Assembly: GCA_001513045.1 (NCBI GenBank)
Contig: LFSB01000010.1
Coordinates: forward strand, 1-33,899
Reading direction: 5' to 3'
Length of the DNA stretch: 33,899 bases
Origin: Clostridiales bacterium DTU089
GTDB taxonomy: Bacteria; Bacillota; Clostridia; Oscillospirales; Acutalibacteraceae
Shown here: positions 1 through 7,454 of the stretch, piece by piece
How positions within the stretch are numbered: the first letter of the stretch is position 1
Layout of the letters: each line of letters starts with the position of its first letter
Program-made: the position numbers and the translations under genes
Notes under the pieces: model-generated
The model's input: only the letters and a program-made list of their open reading frames with translations
Told to the model about the DNA's origin: nothing
Databases searched by the model: none

Positions 1-72
1 GAAGCAGGGCTTCGTTTGCCGAATACCGCCGCAAAGTTTGCGGCTCGGCGGAAAGGAATGGTCATAAAAATG
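1..72 (+). repeat. Dispersed leader/RBS repeat, copy A (upstream of rsmI)
   Basis: This stretch matches the reverse complement of 29648-29719 at 68 of 72 positions; bases 8-51 are identical. It holds the alternative hairpins ACCGCCG...CGGCGG and CCGCAAA-G-TTTGCGG, then an AAAGGA ribosome site at 52-57, and it ends on the ATG at 70-72. Copy A may extend left of the window, because copy B has further hairpins and a promoter-like pair upstream. Both copies end on the start codons of unrelated genes, which argues for an inserted or recombined leader cassette rather than common gene ancestry. Confidence 0.8.
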
Positions 73-894
73 AGCGGAGTGCTTTATATAGTCGGTACAC
101 CGATAGGAAATCTTTCGGACATGTCACCCAGGGCGGTTCAAACGTTGACGGATTGCGATTTTATAGCGGCGGAGGATACCCGCGTTACACTCAAGCTGCT
201 CAACCGCTTCGGCATAAAAAAGCCTATGATAAGCTACTATGAGCATAACCGCCGGGAAAAAGGCTCGGTAATAATCGAGCGGCTGCTTGCGGGAGAAAGC
301 TGTGCGTTGGTCTCGGATGCCGGAATGCCTGCGATATCCGACCCCGGGGAGGAGCTTGTGGATATGTGCCATGCTTACGGTATAGGCGTAAGCGCGGTGC
401 CTGGTCCCTCCGCGTTCGTAACGGCGCTTGCTATTTCCGGTATGCCTTCGGGACGCTTCACCTTTGAAGGCTTTCTTACGCAGAACAAGCCAAACCGCAT
501 CGAGCATCTTAAAAGCGTCAGCAACGAAAAGCGGACGATGCTTTTCTACGAGGCTCCGCATAAGCTGCCGTCCACACTCAGGGATATGCTTGAATATTTC
601 GGCGACAGACGCATAGCGCTGGTCAGGGAGATAACAAAAATATACGAGACCGTGGAGCGCACCACACTGGCTGAGGCGGCTGAAAAATATACCTGTGAAA
701 AGCCCAAGGGCGAATTTGTAATTGTCGTTGAGGGCGCCGCGGATATCCCGGAAAAAGAATACACCCTTGACGATGCAATCAATACGGCGAAGTCGCTCAT
801 GGGGGAGATGTCCCTGAACGATGCCGCAAAGGAAGCGGCGCGGCTTACCCGGATAAAAAAGAGCGATATTTACAAGGCGCTTCAGGAAAAATAA
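70..894 (+). CDS. rsmI: 16S rRNA (cytidine-1402-2'-O)-methyltransferase RsmI
   Basis: RsmI 2'-O-methylates C1402 in the decoding centre of 16S rRNA, using S-adenosylmethionine. The 274-residue product opens with the family signature LYIVGTPIGNLSDM, followed by AAEDTR, the glycine-rich SDAGMPAISDPGEELV stretch and VPGPSAFVTALAISG, all hallmarks of the tetrapyrrole-methylase-fold RsmI family. The C-terminal part ends in the usual small helical domain (LNDAAKEAARLTRIKKSDIYKAL). Length is typical. The frame is open upstream (ATG at 58 and further), but that DNA is repeat copy A. I chose ATG 70 because the family normally starts a few residues before LYIVGTP; ATG 58 lies only one base from the AAAGGA site. 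A gene for an unknown one-TM protein follows 40 bp downstream. Confidence 0.95.
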   Translation: MSGVLYIVGTPIGNLSDMSPRAVQTLTDCDFIAAEDTRVTLKLLNRFGIKKPMISYYEHNRREKGSVIIERLLAGESCALVSDAGMPAISDPGEELVDMCHAYGIGVSAVPGPSAFVTALAISGMPSGRFTFEGFLTQNKPNRIEHLKSVSNEKRTMLFYEAPHKLPSTLRDMLEYFGDRRIALVREITKIYETVERTTLAEAAEKYTCEKPKGEFVIVVEGAADIPEKEYTLDDAINTAKSLMGEMSLNDAAKEAARLTRIKKSDIYKALQEK

Positions 895-934
895 ACCTTA
901 TGCTCCGTATATTGATGAAAGGTGTGCTTGAATA

Positions 935-1519
935 ATGGAGAAATATATAATTGTCGCGCTTGCCGTGCTTGTGGTCGCGGGGGCGCTGCTGCTGTTAAGG
1001 AAGGCCTCGGAATCCGGAAGAAAAGCGCGTGAAATCAAGGAAAAGGAATTGAAATATCTTGAGCGCGAAAAGCATCTTAGGGAAACCTTTGCGGAGCTTG
1101 ACATCAAAAAAGTGAATGAAACCGAGGACAGCGAGCTGCTTTCCGGGGCGTGCATGAATATACAGATGAGATTGGAAAAATCATCGGATATGACTGCGGA
1201 ATTCAACACGCTGCCCGAAAGGGAGAAATATATTTACACTCTCGGCTATTTTGCGGAGGATACCGCCGAGGAGCTGAGCGGATTTTACCGAAAAAACGGA
1301 GAACCTCTGACCTCGTTGGCTTCAACGGCGCTTGAGGCGGTCGGAGAGGCGCAGGCGGCCGATTGCGCGGGGAGGATGTACCCCATGTTTGACGGGGAGG
1401 ACGAGGAGGTTTCGTTCGACGAAAAAAAGGTCGAAGCCGTCAACGGAGAATTCCGAAGCGTCTTCGACCGTGAGAGATTCCTGAAAAATTGCGCCGCTTA
1501 TATCAGGCGAACCTTTTAA
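935..1519 (+). CDS. Unknown membrane-anchored protein (one N-terminal TM)
   Basis: I do not recognise this 194-residue protein. Residues 4-22 (YIIVALAVLVVAGALLLL) form one transmembrane segment with no signal-peptidase site, followed by a highly charged, Lys/Glu-rich helical stretch (about residues 27-60) that could be a coiled coil, then an acidic mostly helical domain. The topology suggests a cytoplasmic domain tethered to the membrane. The start has a GAAAGGTG ribosome site about 10 bases upstream. It lies 40 bp after rsmI in the same direction, so the two are probably cotranscribed. Its last 17 bases overlap the 3' end of the convergent VTT gene, with no terminator hairpin visible between them. 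Confidence 0.7.
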   Translation: MEKYIIVALAVLVVAGALLLLRKASESGRKAREIKEKELKYLEREKHLRETFAELDIKKVNETEDSELLSGACMNIQMRLEKSSDMTAEFNTLPEREKYIYTLGYFAEDTAEELSGFYRKNGEPLTSLASTALEAVGEAQAADCAGRMYPMFDGEDEEVSFDEKKVEAVNGEFRSVFDRERFLKNCAAYIRRTF

Positions 1520-2216
1520 CGAGTCTGTCGTTGTACTTTTTATAGAGCAGTGTGCCGAGAAGTCCGATTACGGCCGTTGCTGCGAAAATCGCTATTGCCG
1601 CAGCCGTGTTCTGTGCTCCGAGCTGTGAGCCGCACCAGGTGGAGGTTATTATCGACGGGATTCTTGCAATTCCTGTTATCAGCATGAAGGTTGTAATCTT
1701 CATATTTATAAAGCCGGCGAGATAGGTTATGAAATCCTTAGGGGTGCTCGGTATTAAGTATATAAGAAACAGCAGCGGGCCGGCTTTTTTTGAGTCGCGC
1801 AGGTAGGAGAAGCTTTCAAGCTTGTTTTTCGGCACAAACAAATCGAGCATTTTCATCCCGAACAGCTTTGTAAAGCCGATTATTATAAGCGAACCTATTT
1901 CCGTGCCGAGCATGCAAAGCGCCAGTCCGTACCAGGTTCCGTAGACATAGCCTGCTGCGATTTCAAGCGGCTCGGCCGGTATGATTTTTACCACCGTCTG
2001 TACTGCCCGTATTATCACAAACAGAACCGCGCCTCCGCCCTTGAAGCCCTCAAGCCATGCCTTGAATGCCGCCTCATCGCGTACGAATGCGAGGAGTGCG
2101 CTGCCATATCGGGCATATACAAATATGAATGCCGCCGCCGCGAGAGCACATACGCTTATTACGGCGATTTTTTTAATTTCGGCTGGACTTTTGGCTCTTT
2201 TTTCAACTATAGTCAT
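1503..2216 (-). CDS. TVP38/TMEM64 (VTT domain) membrane protein
   Basis: This 237-residue polytopic membrane protein belongs to the TVP38/TMEM64 branch of the DedA/VTT superfamily. The signature halves are visible: KIIPAEPLEIAAGYVYGTWYG at about residues 78-97 and STPKDFITYLAGF at about 157-169, each a re-entrant loop plus helix in known VTT proteins. Other hydrophobic helices lie near residues 17-34, 60-78, 100-118, 147-156 and 195-228. Members are linked to lipid scrambling or flippase activity and membrane homeostasis; the substrate here is unknown. The ribosome site is GGAGGAAA. It begins 16 bp downstream of the GT8 gene, suggesting a two-gene operon of a glycosyltransferase and a membrane protein, possibly for glycolipid or cell-envelope glycan formation (inference). 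Confidence 0.88.
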   Translation of the reverse strand: MTIVEKRAKSPAEIKKIAVISVCALAAAAFIFVYARYGSALLAFVRDEAAFKAWLEGFKGGGAVLFVIIRAVQTVVKIIPAEPLEIAAGYVYGTWYGLALCMLGTEIGSLIIIGFTKLFGMKMLDLFVPKNKLESFSYLRDSKKAGPLLFLIYLIPSTPKDFITYLAGFINMKITTFMLITGIARIPSIITSTWCGSQLGAQNTAAAIAIFAATAVIGLLGTLLYKKYNDRLVKRFA

Positions 2217-2232
2217 TGCGCTTTCCTCCGTC

Positions 2233-3081
2233 TCAGGCGCATACCGGAGTTCCGGGAAGCAGCCTTACATTGTCCATGTTGCTTACGGCCTTTACGTAAA
2301 AGCTTTGAAGATATCCCTTGTAGTCCGGCTTCCACGGCTTGTATTTGCCGTTGTAGTGGACGATGAGGGTGTTTTTCTTTATCCAGTTAAGGTCGATTTT
2401 GTCTCTGTTTGCGTGGTAGGTTTTTTCATCGAGGTTGATTATGCACGGCGATATTACCAGTGTACGGTCGGCAAACATGGCGTTTATTACGTCCTGGTCC
2501 GCCAGATACAGCTTTTTACCGCGGCTTTGCACGAAGCTGAAAATTTCATCTCCGGTTACGCTCTCGCGCAGCCCCTTCAGATTCATCATAAGTATGCCGG
2601 CATTGACATATTCGCTGTTCTGCGGCATTCCGAGGCGGCGGATGTTGTATTTTCTGATAATGCCTCCGATGTGCGTAGCTCCCGCAAGAAGATTTGAACG
2701 GAAATCTATGTTGTAGAAGTTGTCGAGCCTGTTGAGGATAACGGTATCGGGGTCGATGTAGAGCACTCTGTCAAGCTCCTCGGGAAGATATTCAAAGGCT
2801 ATGAGCCTATAATAAGTCTCCTTTGAGATTCGCTTGAGCACCGGCGCTTTGTCGAGCAGACCTCCGTCCACTCTTATGGGGATTATTGTGAAGTTTGGGG
2901 ACACCGCTGAACGGATTTTTGAAAAATCCTTCTCGGTAAGACTTGAATGTGCTACAAACACGTTGAAGCGCGTGCCGGGGTTTGAATGCTCCGCAGAGGA
3001 AAGCATTACGCGCAGGGGTGCCACATAATTTGAGTCGAGCGTCACAAGGATGTTGATGGCGTTTTTAAGATTGTATTTCAT
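2233..3081 (-). CDS. Glycosyltransferase family 8 protein
   Basis: A 282-residue single-domain GT8 (GT-A fold, retaining) transferase. It shows the family N-terminus NILVTLDSNYVAPLRVMLSSA, the metal-binding DxD (Asp110-Pro-Asp112 in VLYIDPDTVIL), the NAGILMMNL motif, LADQDVINAMF, and the C-terminal His motif HYNGKYKPW, which helps hold the metal and nucleotide. GT8 enzymes usually add galactose or glucose from UDP-sugars to lipopolysaccharide, teichoic acid or glycoprotein acceptors; the acceptor cannot be read from sequence. There is no signal peptide, so it acts in the cytoplasm. The start has GGAGG seven bases upstream. It is the first gene of a probable pair with the VTT membrane protein. 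Confidence 0.93.
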   Translation of the reverse strand: MKYNLKNAINILVTLDSNYVAPLRVMLSSAEHSNPGTRFNVFVAHSSLTEKDFSKIRSAVSPNFTIIPIRVDGGLLDKAPVLKRISKETYYRLIAFEYLPEELDRVLYIDPDTVILNRLDNFYNIDFRSNLLAGATHIGGIIRKYNIRRLGMPQNSEYVNAGILMMNLKGLRESVTGDEIFSFVQSRGKKLYLADQDVINAMFADRTLVISPCIINLDEKTYHANRDKIDLNWIKKNTLIVHYNGKYKPWKPDYKGYLQSFYVKAVSNMDNVRLLPGTPVCA

Positions 3082-3277
3082 AATGATAACCTCCGTATAA
3101 ATTGAATATTTTATATTGTTTCGTTCTCTGCAGGACGTTTTTCCTGTCCTGTGACTACATTATGACACCTCTTTCGGAAAAATAAAGGGCTTTTGCCGTA
3201 ATGTAAGAATGCTTTAAGACTTTTGTAACTTTTGAAGATTTTCTTAACAATTTGTTAGTAATTGAACGCCTTTTTCA

Positions 3278-3306
3278 TTGATTTTACTTTGCGGGCAGTG
3301 TATAAT
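3278..3306 (+). promoter_or_regulatory. Promoter for the HAD phosphatase / DUF4838 group
   Basis: TTGATT (3278-3283), a 17-bp spacer and a perfect TATAAT (3301-3306), 36 bp before the start at 3343. The 3082-3342 region is otherwise non-coding and divergent. It also contains the inverted repeat CAGGAC-N9-GTCCTG at 3131-3151, of unknown role, on the side of the GT8 gene. Confidence 0.75.
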
Positions 3307-3342
3307 AAGCCAAAGGATATATGAAAGGCTAAGCTGCTGTAT

Positions 3343-3990
3343 ATGTATAATACCGTTATATTTGACCTCGACGGAACACTTTTAAATACGCTTGAGGACC
3401 TTAAAAACAGTGTAAATTTCGCACTTTGTAAATACGGCTTCCCTCAAAGGAGTACGGATGAAATCCGCCGCTTTGTCGGAAACGGCGTGGAGCGCCTTGT
3501 GCGGCTGTCGGTTCCGGAGGGGACGCCGGAGGACGTAAATTCAGACGTGCTGGAGGTCTTCAAGGAGCATTATGCCCTCAACTCAAAGGTTCTGACCGCT
3601 CCGTATGACGGGGTAACACAGCTGTTGCAGACGCTTAACGATTGCGGCATAAAAACGGCGGTGGTGTCCAATAAATTTGACGCGGCTGTAAAGCAGCTGT
3701 GCGGGGAATTCTTCGGAGAGCTTCTTGTCTGCGCGATAGGCGAGAGCGAAACCGTCAGGCGCAAGCCGGCGCCCGACAGCGTTTTTGAAGCGCTTGCAAG
3801 GCTCGGCTCAAGGAAAGAGGAGTCGCTGTATGTAGGAGATTCCGAGGTGGACGTGGCAACGGCAAAGAACGCAGGGCTTTTCTGCGTGGGGGTAATCTGG
3901 GGCTTCCGGGACCGCGCACTGCTTGAGGAAAAGGGTGCGGATGCCGTGATTGAACGCCCGTGTGAGCTGCTTGAGCTTCTCGGTATATGA
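3343..3990 (+). CDS. HAD-family phosphatase, phosphoglycolate-phosphatase-like
   Basis: A 215-residue HAD hydrolase of subfamily IA with an alpha-helical cap. All four motifs are present: DLDGT with nucleophile Asp8 and acid/base Asp10, Ser109 in VVSNK, Lys141 in RRKPAPD, and Asp166/Asp170 in YVGDSEVD. The cap spans about residues 14-85. It resembles Gph and PpaX (2-phosphoglycolate or pyrophosphate phosphatases), but substrate preference within this group is not readable from sequence. A good TTGATT-17-TATAAT promoter lies just upstream; the nearest ribosome-site match (GAAAGG) is about 15 bases from the start, a loose fit. A short hairpin (3995-4015) separates it from the DUF4838 gene 60 bp downstream. 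Confidence 0.88.
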   Translation: MYNTVIFDLDGTLLNTLEDLKNSVNFALCKYGFPQRSTDEIRRFVGNGVERLVRLSVPEGTPEDVNSDVLEVFKEHYALNSKVLTAPYDGVTQLLQTLNDCGIKTAVVSNKFDAAVKQLCGEFFGELLVCAIGESETVRRKPAPDSVFEALARLGSRKEESLYVGDSEVDVATAKNAGLFCVGVIWGFRDRALLEEKGADAVIERPCELLELLGI

Positions 3991-3994
3991 AAAA

Positions 3995-4015
3995 CGGCCG
4001 TCTTGAGGACGGTCG
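3995..4015 (+). other. Intercistronic stem-loop
   Basis: CGGCCGTC-TTGAG-GACGGTCG forms an 8-bp stem (one G-U) five bases after the HAD gene stop. It is followed by GAAAATAGAAAATAAAAT, not a T tract, so it is not a standard terminator for the plus strand. It may set relative transcript stability between the HAD gene and the DUF4838 gene. Confidence 0.45.
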
Positions 4016-4050
4016 GAAAATAGAAAATAAAATACAGAGGGGGCTTATCA

Positions 4051-5931
4051 ATGTCTTTTTCGGCACTTTCGGCTTTCATGACGAAATTTATCGGCACATT
4101 GCTCGCGCTTATTACGTCGCTGGGCAATATTGCGAACCCGGCGCTGGATGTTTTTGTTCCGAAAGACGTAACCGAAGAACCGGTGGAGCAGGTGGAAATG
4201 ATGACTCTTATTGAAAACGGCGTAAGCGATTATGTTATTGTTTGCGCAAAGTCTCAGGGGGACCCGGAATACACGGCAGCGCTCAAGCTTCAGAAGTATT
4301 TAAAGCAGATGAGCGGTGTGCAGCTTCCCATAGTTTCCGACAGCGTTTCCGAGAGCGCAGAGGAAATAATTGTAGGCAAAACCTCACGTGAGGGCTCGGC
4401 GTACACGGTTGACCGCGAATATTTAGGCGATGAGGGTGTCAACTTCTTCACTCTCGGCAAAAAGCTTGTTATTGCCGGAGGCGAGAAGCGGGGAACACTT
4501 TATTCTGTATATACCTTCCTCGAAGAGGTTCTCGACTGCCATTGGTATACCTCCGAGCTTATAATAATACCGGAGAGTGCAAAGGTGGAAATACCCGCCG
4601 AGCTTAACACCGTGCAGCTGCCCTCGCTCGAATACAGGGAGACGGACTGGATAAGTCCGAGGGATGTCGAATACAGCATGGCAAACAAGCTCAATTCAAA
4701 CATTTACCGCTATCTGAGTGAGGAGAACGGCGGCACTGTCGGCTACTCCGGCAGCTTTGCCCATACACTTACAACACACTTCGTTTCATCGGAGAAGTAT
4801 TTTGACAGTCATCCGGAATATTACGCGCTGCGTGACGGCGAGCGTGTGCCGGAGCAGCTTTGCCTTACAAATCCCGATGTGCTGGAGATAATTATTGAGG
4901 AGGTCAGGGCTCAGCTTCGCTCCGACCCGAATAAGCAGATTGTCTCTCTCACTCAGCATGACAACCAGAAATATTGCACCTGCGAAAATTGCGCTGCTAT
5001 CGATGAGGCTGAAGGCTCGCATTCCGGAACCATGATAACCTTCATAAATGCCGTAGCCGACGCCATAAAGGATGAGTTCCCTAAGATTGCGGTTGATACA
5101 TTTGCATATCAGTATACGCGTAAGCCCCCTAAGACCGTGAAGCCCAGAGAGAACGTCATAGTCAGACTCTGCTCCATAGAGTGCTGCTTCGCACATTCCC
5201 TGAGCAACAAGGATTGCGAAAAGAACGCTGAATTTTGCAAGGACCTTGAGGGCTGGTCGCAAATATGCAACAGGCTTTATGTGTGGGACTATACAACCAA
5301 CTATGCCTGCTATCTTGCACCGTTTTCAAACTTTAAGGTTATGCAGGACAACATGCGCTTTTTCGTGAAGAACAATGTTGTCGGAATATATGAGGAGGGC
5401 AACTATACCGCCTCTCAGTGCGATGCGGAGTTCGCAGAATTGAGGGCGTATCTGCTTTCAAAATTGCTGTGGAATCCGAATGTGGATTATCTTGCCGAGA
5501 TGAATGCGTTCCTAAAGGCGTATTACGGCGACGGCTGGCAGTATATTCGTGAGTATATTGATATGACGAGCGAGCACACCGGAACAAACGGCAATCACAT
5601 GGGTATATATGAGCACCTTTGCTCGGAGGGAATGCTGAGCATGACGGATAATGAAATAGCCTACTGTGACGACCTGTGGGAAAATGCGAAGGCTCTCGCA
5701 CAGACTCCGGAGATGCTTGAAAATGTGAAACGCAGCGAGATGTCCTGGAGGCTGTGGAAATCCGCAAACCAAAAGGCGGAATTTTCACGCACTCAGCTGC
5801 CCTCGAAATGGAAGGGCGCCAATGAGGACTTATATAATGATTATATTGAGCTCGGAGTGGTCAGGTACAGCGAGGGGCGTATGTTCCCTGAGAATCCGGA
5901 CTTTTCCGAAATACCGACACGCTGGAGATAA
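4051..5931 (+). CDS. DUF4838 glycosidase-like protein, membrane-anchored or secreted
   Basis: A 626-residue protein with the DUF4838 layout. After an N-terminal hydrophobic stretch (about residues 9-30) comes a GH67-N/GH20b-like beta-alpha domain (residues about 60-170, with VGKTSREG, LVIAGGEKRGTLYSVYTFLEEVLDCHWY). The large DUF4838 barrel region follows, with the cysteine cluster YCTCENCAAIDEAEG and the FINAVADAI helix. This family is related to alpha-glucuronidases and hexosaminidases, but its substrate is not established. The ribosome site is AGAGGGGG, seven bases before the ATG. It is followed 44 bp later by an exported phosphatase, a pairing that suggests joint attack on a phosphorylated glycan (inference). 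The hydrophobic N-terminus lacks the usual run of basic residues, so anchoring versus cleavage is uncertain. Confidence 0.85.
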   Translation: MSFSALSAFMTKFIGTLLALITSLGNIANPALDVFVPKDVTEEPVEQVEMMTLIENGVSDYVIVCAKSQGDPEYTAALKLQKYLKQMSGVQLPIVSDSVSESAEEIIVGKTSREGSAYTVDREYLGDEGVNFFTLGKKLVIAGGEKRGTLYSVYTFLEEVLDCHWYTSELIIIPESAKVEIPAELNTVQLPSLEYRETDWISPRDVEYSMANKLNSNIYRYLSEENGGTVGYSGSFAHTLTTHFVSSEKYFDSHPEYYALRDGERVPEQLCLTNPDVLEIIIEEVRAQLRSDPNKQIVSLTQHDNQKYCTCENCAAIDEAEGSHSGTMITFINAVADAIKDEFPKIAVDTFAYQYTRKPPKTVKPRENVIVRLCSIECCFAHSLSNKDCEKNAEFCKDLEGWSQICNRLYVWDYTTNYACYLAPFSNFKVMQDNMRFFVKNNVVGIYEEGNYTASQCDAEFAELRAYLLSKLLWNPNVDYLAEMNAFLKAYYGDGWQYIREYIDMTSEHTGTNGNHMGIYEHLCSEGMLSMTDNEIAYCDDLWENAKALAQTPEMLENVKRSEMSWRLWKSANQKAEFSRTQLPSKWKGANEDLYNDYIELGVVRYSEGRMFPENPDFSEIPTRWR

Positions 5932-5975
5932 TCGTTGAAAATTGCGGCAATTTTATATAAGAAAAGGGGAAACTT

Positions 5976-7391
5976 ATGAAAACCACACGCAAAATCCTTT
6001 CCGCGTTAATTGCGGCAGTAATGCTTGCGTCCTGCATGGGCGTCGGCTCATCTGCGGCTGTGCTTCCGGACGGGTCAATGAACGCCGAGGAATGGAACAC
6101 TTATTTTTCGGCTCTTGACAATACTATGATTTCGCTCACACCCGGCTCGGATGAAACACAGCTGAATGTTTGCTGGCACACCTCGGCGTCTGCCGCGCCC
6201 TCGCAGTTTAAAATCGGTAAGGGCATTTCAATGTCGGACGCGATAACCTATGATGCCTATGCAACACAAGCGGAGGACGAAGCACAGCGTGTAAACAGAG
6301 TGATTGCAGCAGGGCTTGAGGCAAACACCGAGTATTATTATGCCTATACACGTAATGACGGCTCGTGGAGCGCTCCTGCACTTTACAGAACACTTTCGGC
6401 GGACACCTTCAAGGTGCTGTTTGTTACGGATATTCAGATAAGCCCGGACAGAGGCTCGGGAGAAATGCGTAATGACAGCTACTGCTTCAACAACGTTCTG
6501 AGCACTGCATTGAAAAGCAATGATGACATAAGCTTCATCCTCAATGCCGGCGACAGCACCGAGTCCGGAAACAATCCCGTGGAATGGATAGGAACGCTTG
6601 CCCCGCCTGCACTGAGGAACCTTCCCATGGCATCCGCAATAGGCAACCATGACAAGAAGGGGCTTTCGTATAAATATTACACCTTCAGCCCGAACAATTA
6701 TGATGAGGCGCTGTTTCCGAGTGAAATAGGAGCCGACAACTGGTTCAGATACGGTGAGGTTCTCTTCCTTGTGTATGACAGCACCTGCGGCTCGGTTGAG
6801 GACCATAACAACTTTACGGAGGACGCAATAAAGGCGAACAAGGACGCCAAGTGGCGCGTTGCAATGATGCATCACGACCTTAACGGCTCGAATGACTCGG
6901 CAAACTCCGCAGAGAGCAGAATCCTGTTCAGGAACATATACGGGCCGCTTTTCGAGAAGTACGATATTGACCTTGCGCTTACCGGTCACAGCCACACATA
7001 CGGGCGCTCGCATCAGATGGGCTATGCGGGTGTGCTTCAAAATGTTGACGGCATAAAATCGGTGACAAATCCCGAGGGTACGGTTTATGTCAGCGGCTCA
7101 ACTGCGTGCTATAAATATGATGCCATGGAATATGATAAGCCCGCTTGGATAGCCTACCGCTTCGAGGAGCCGGTAAACACCTACACGACGCTTGAATTTT
7201 CACACGACAGCCTTGCACTCAGAACCTGCCGCTGCGATACCGAGGAGCTTGTTGATGAGTACACAATCAATAAGACCGACACATATGAGGAGGAAATCGA
7301 CCCGGCGGGCATGTTCGACCTGTATGCGATTGTGCGCATCCTCGGATTGATTTTCGGAATGATAGCAAGCCTCGGAAGCAAATTCAATTAA
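5976..7391 (+). CDS. Exported purple-acid-phosphatase-like metallophosphoesterase 1
   Basis: A 471-residue exported enzyme. Residues 1-20 (MKTTRKILSALIAAVMLASC) are a signal peptide ending in LASC, a fair lipobox, so it may be a lipoprotein with lipidated Cys20; an AlaAla cleavage site at 27-28 is the alternative. Residues about 45-140 form the Fn3-like domain typical of purple acid phosphatases. The calcineurin-type metal site follows: Asp152 (VTDIQ), Asp193 (NAGDS), Asn224-His225 (GNHD), His299/300 (MMHHD), and GHSH at 337-340. The C-terminus (about 448-471) is a second hydrophobic segment. It probably hydrolyses phosphomono- or diesters outside the cell. The ribosome site is AGGGGAAA. It follows the DUF4838 gene by 44 bp and ends at a bidirectional terminator. 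It is a paralogue of the gene at 18511. Confidence 0.92.
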   Translation: MKTTRKILSALIAAVMLASCMGVGSSAAVLPDGSMNAEEWNTYFSALDNTMISLTPGSDETQLNVCWHTSASAAPSQFKIGKGISMSDAITYDAYATQAEDEAQRVNRVIAAGLEANTEYYYAYTRNDGSWSAPALYRTLSADTFKVLFVTDIQISPDRGSGEMRNDSYCFNNVLSTALKSNDDISFILNAGDSTESGNNPVEWIGTLAPPALRNLPMASAIGNHDKKGLSYKYYTFSPNNYDEALFPSEIGADNWFRYGEVLFLVYDSTCGSVEDHNNFTEDAIKANKDAKWRVAMMHHDLNGSNDSANSAESRILFRNIYGPLFEKYDIDLALTGHSHTYGRSHQMGYAGVLQNVDGIKSVTNPEGTVYVSGSTACYKYDAMEYDKPAWIAYRFEEPVNTYTTLEFSHDSLALRTCRCDTEELVDEYTINKTDTYEEEIDPAGMFDLYAIVRILGLIFGMIASLGSKFN

Positions 7392-7406
7392 AATTCAGCA
7401 TGAAAT

Positions 7407-7445
7407 AAAAAGAGCGGAGCCGATTTTGAACGGCTTCGCTCTTTT
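7407..7445. terminator. Bidirectional terminator between phosphatase 1 and CDF exporter
   Basis: AAAAGAGCGGAGCCG-(loop)-CGGCTTCGCTCTTTT forms a long stem flanked by A4 on one side and T4 on the other. It serves the plus-strand phosphatase (stop at 7391) and the minus-strand exporter (stop at 7455), which converge here. Confidence 0.9.
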
Positions 7446-7454
7446 GCTGTGCGA

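Noticed and set aside
3987-4214. Small frame overlapping the HAD gene stop (ATGA) and the start of the DUF4838 gene
   Set aside because: It covers the stem-loop and the ribosome site of the DUF4838 gene, has no family features, and overlaps the true gene in another frame.
5938-5954. AAAATTGCGGCAATTTT as a terminator between DUF4838 and phosphatase 1
   Set aside because: The stem is mostly A-T with a tiny centre and no following T run strong enough; more likely read through.
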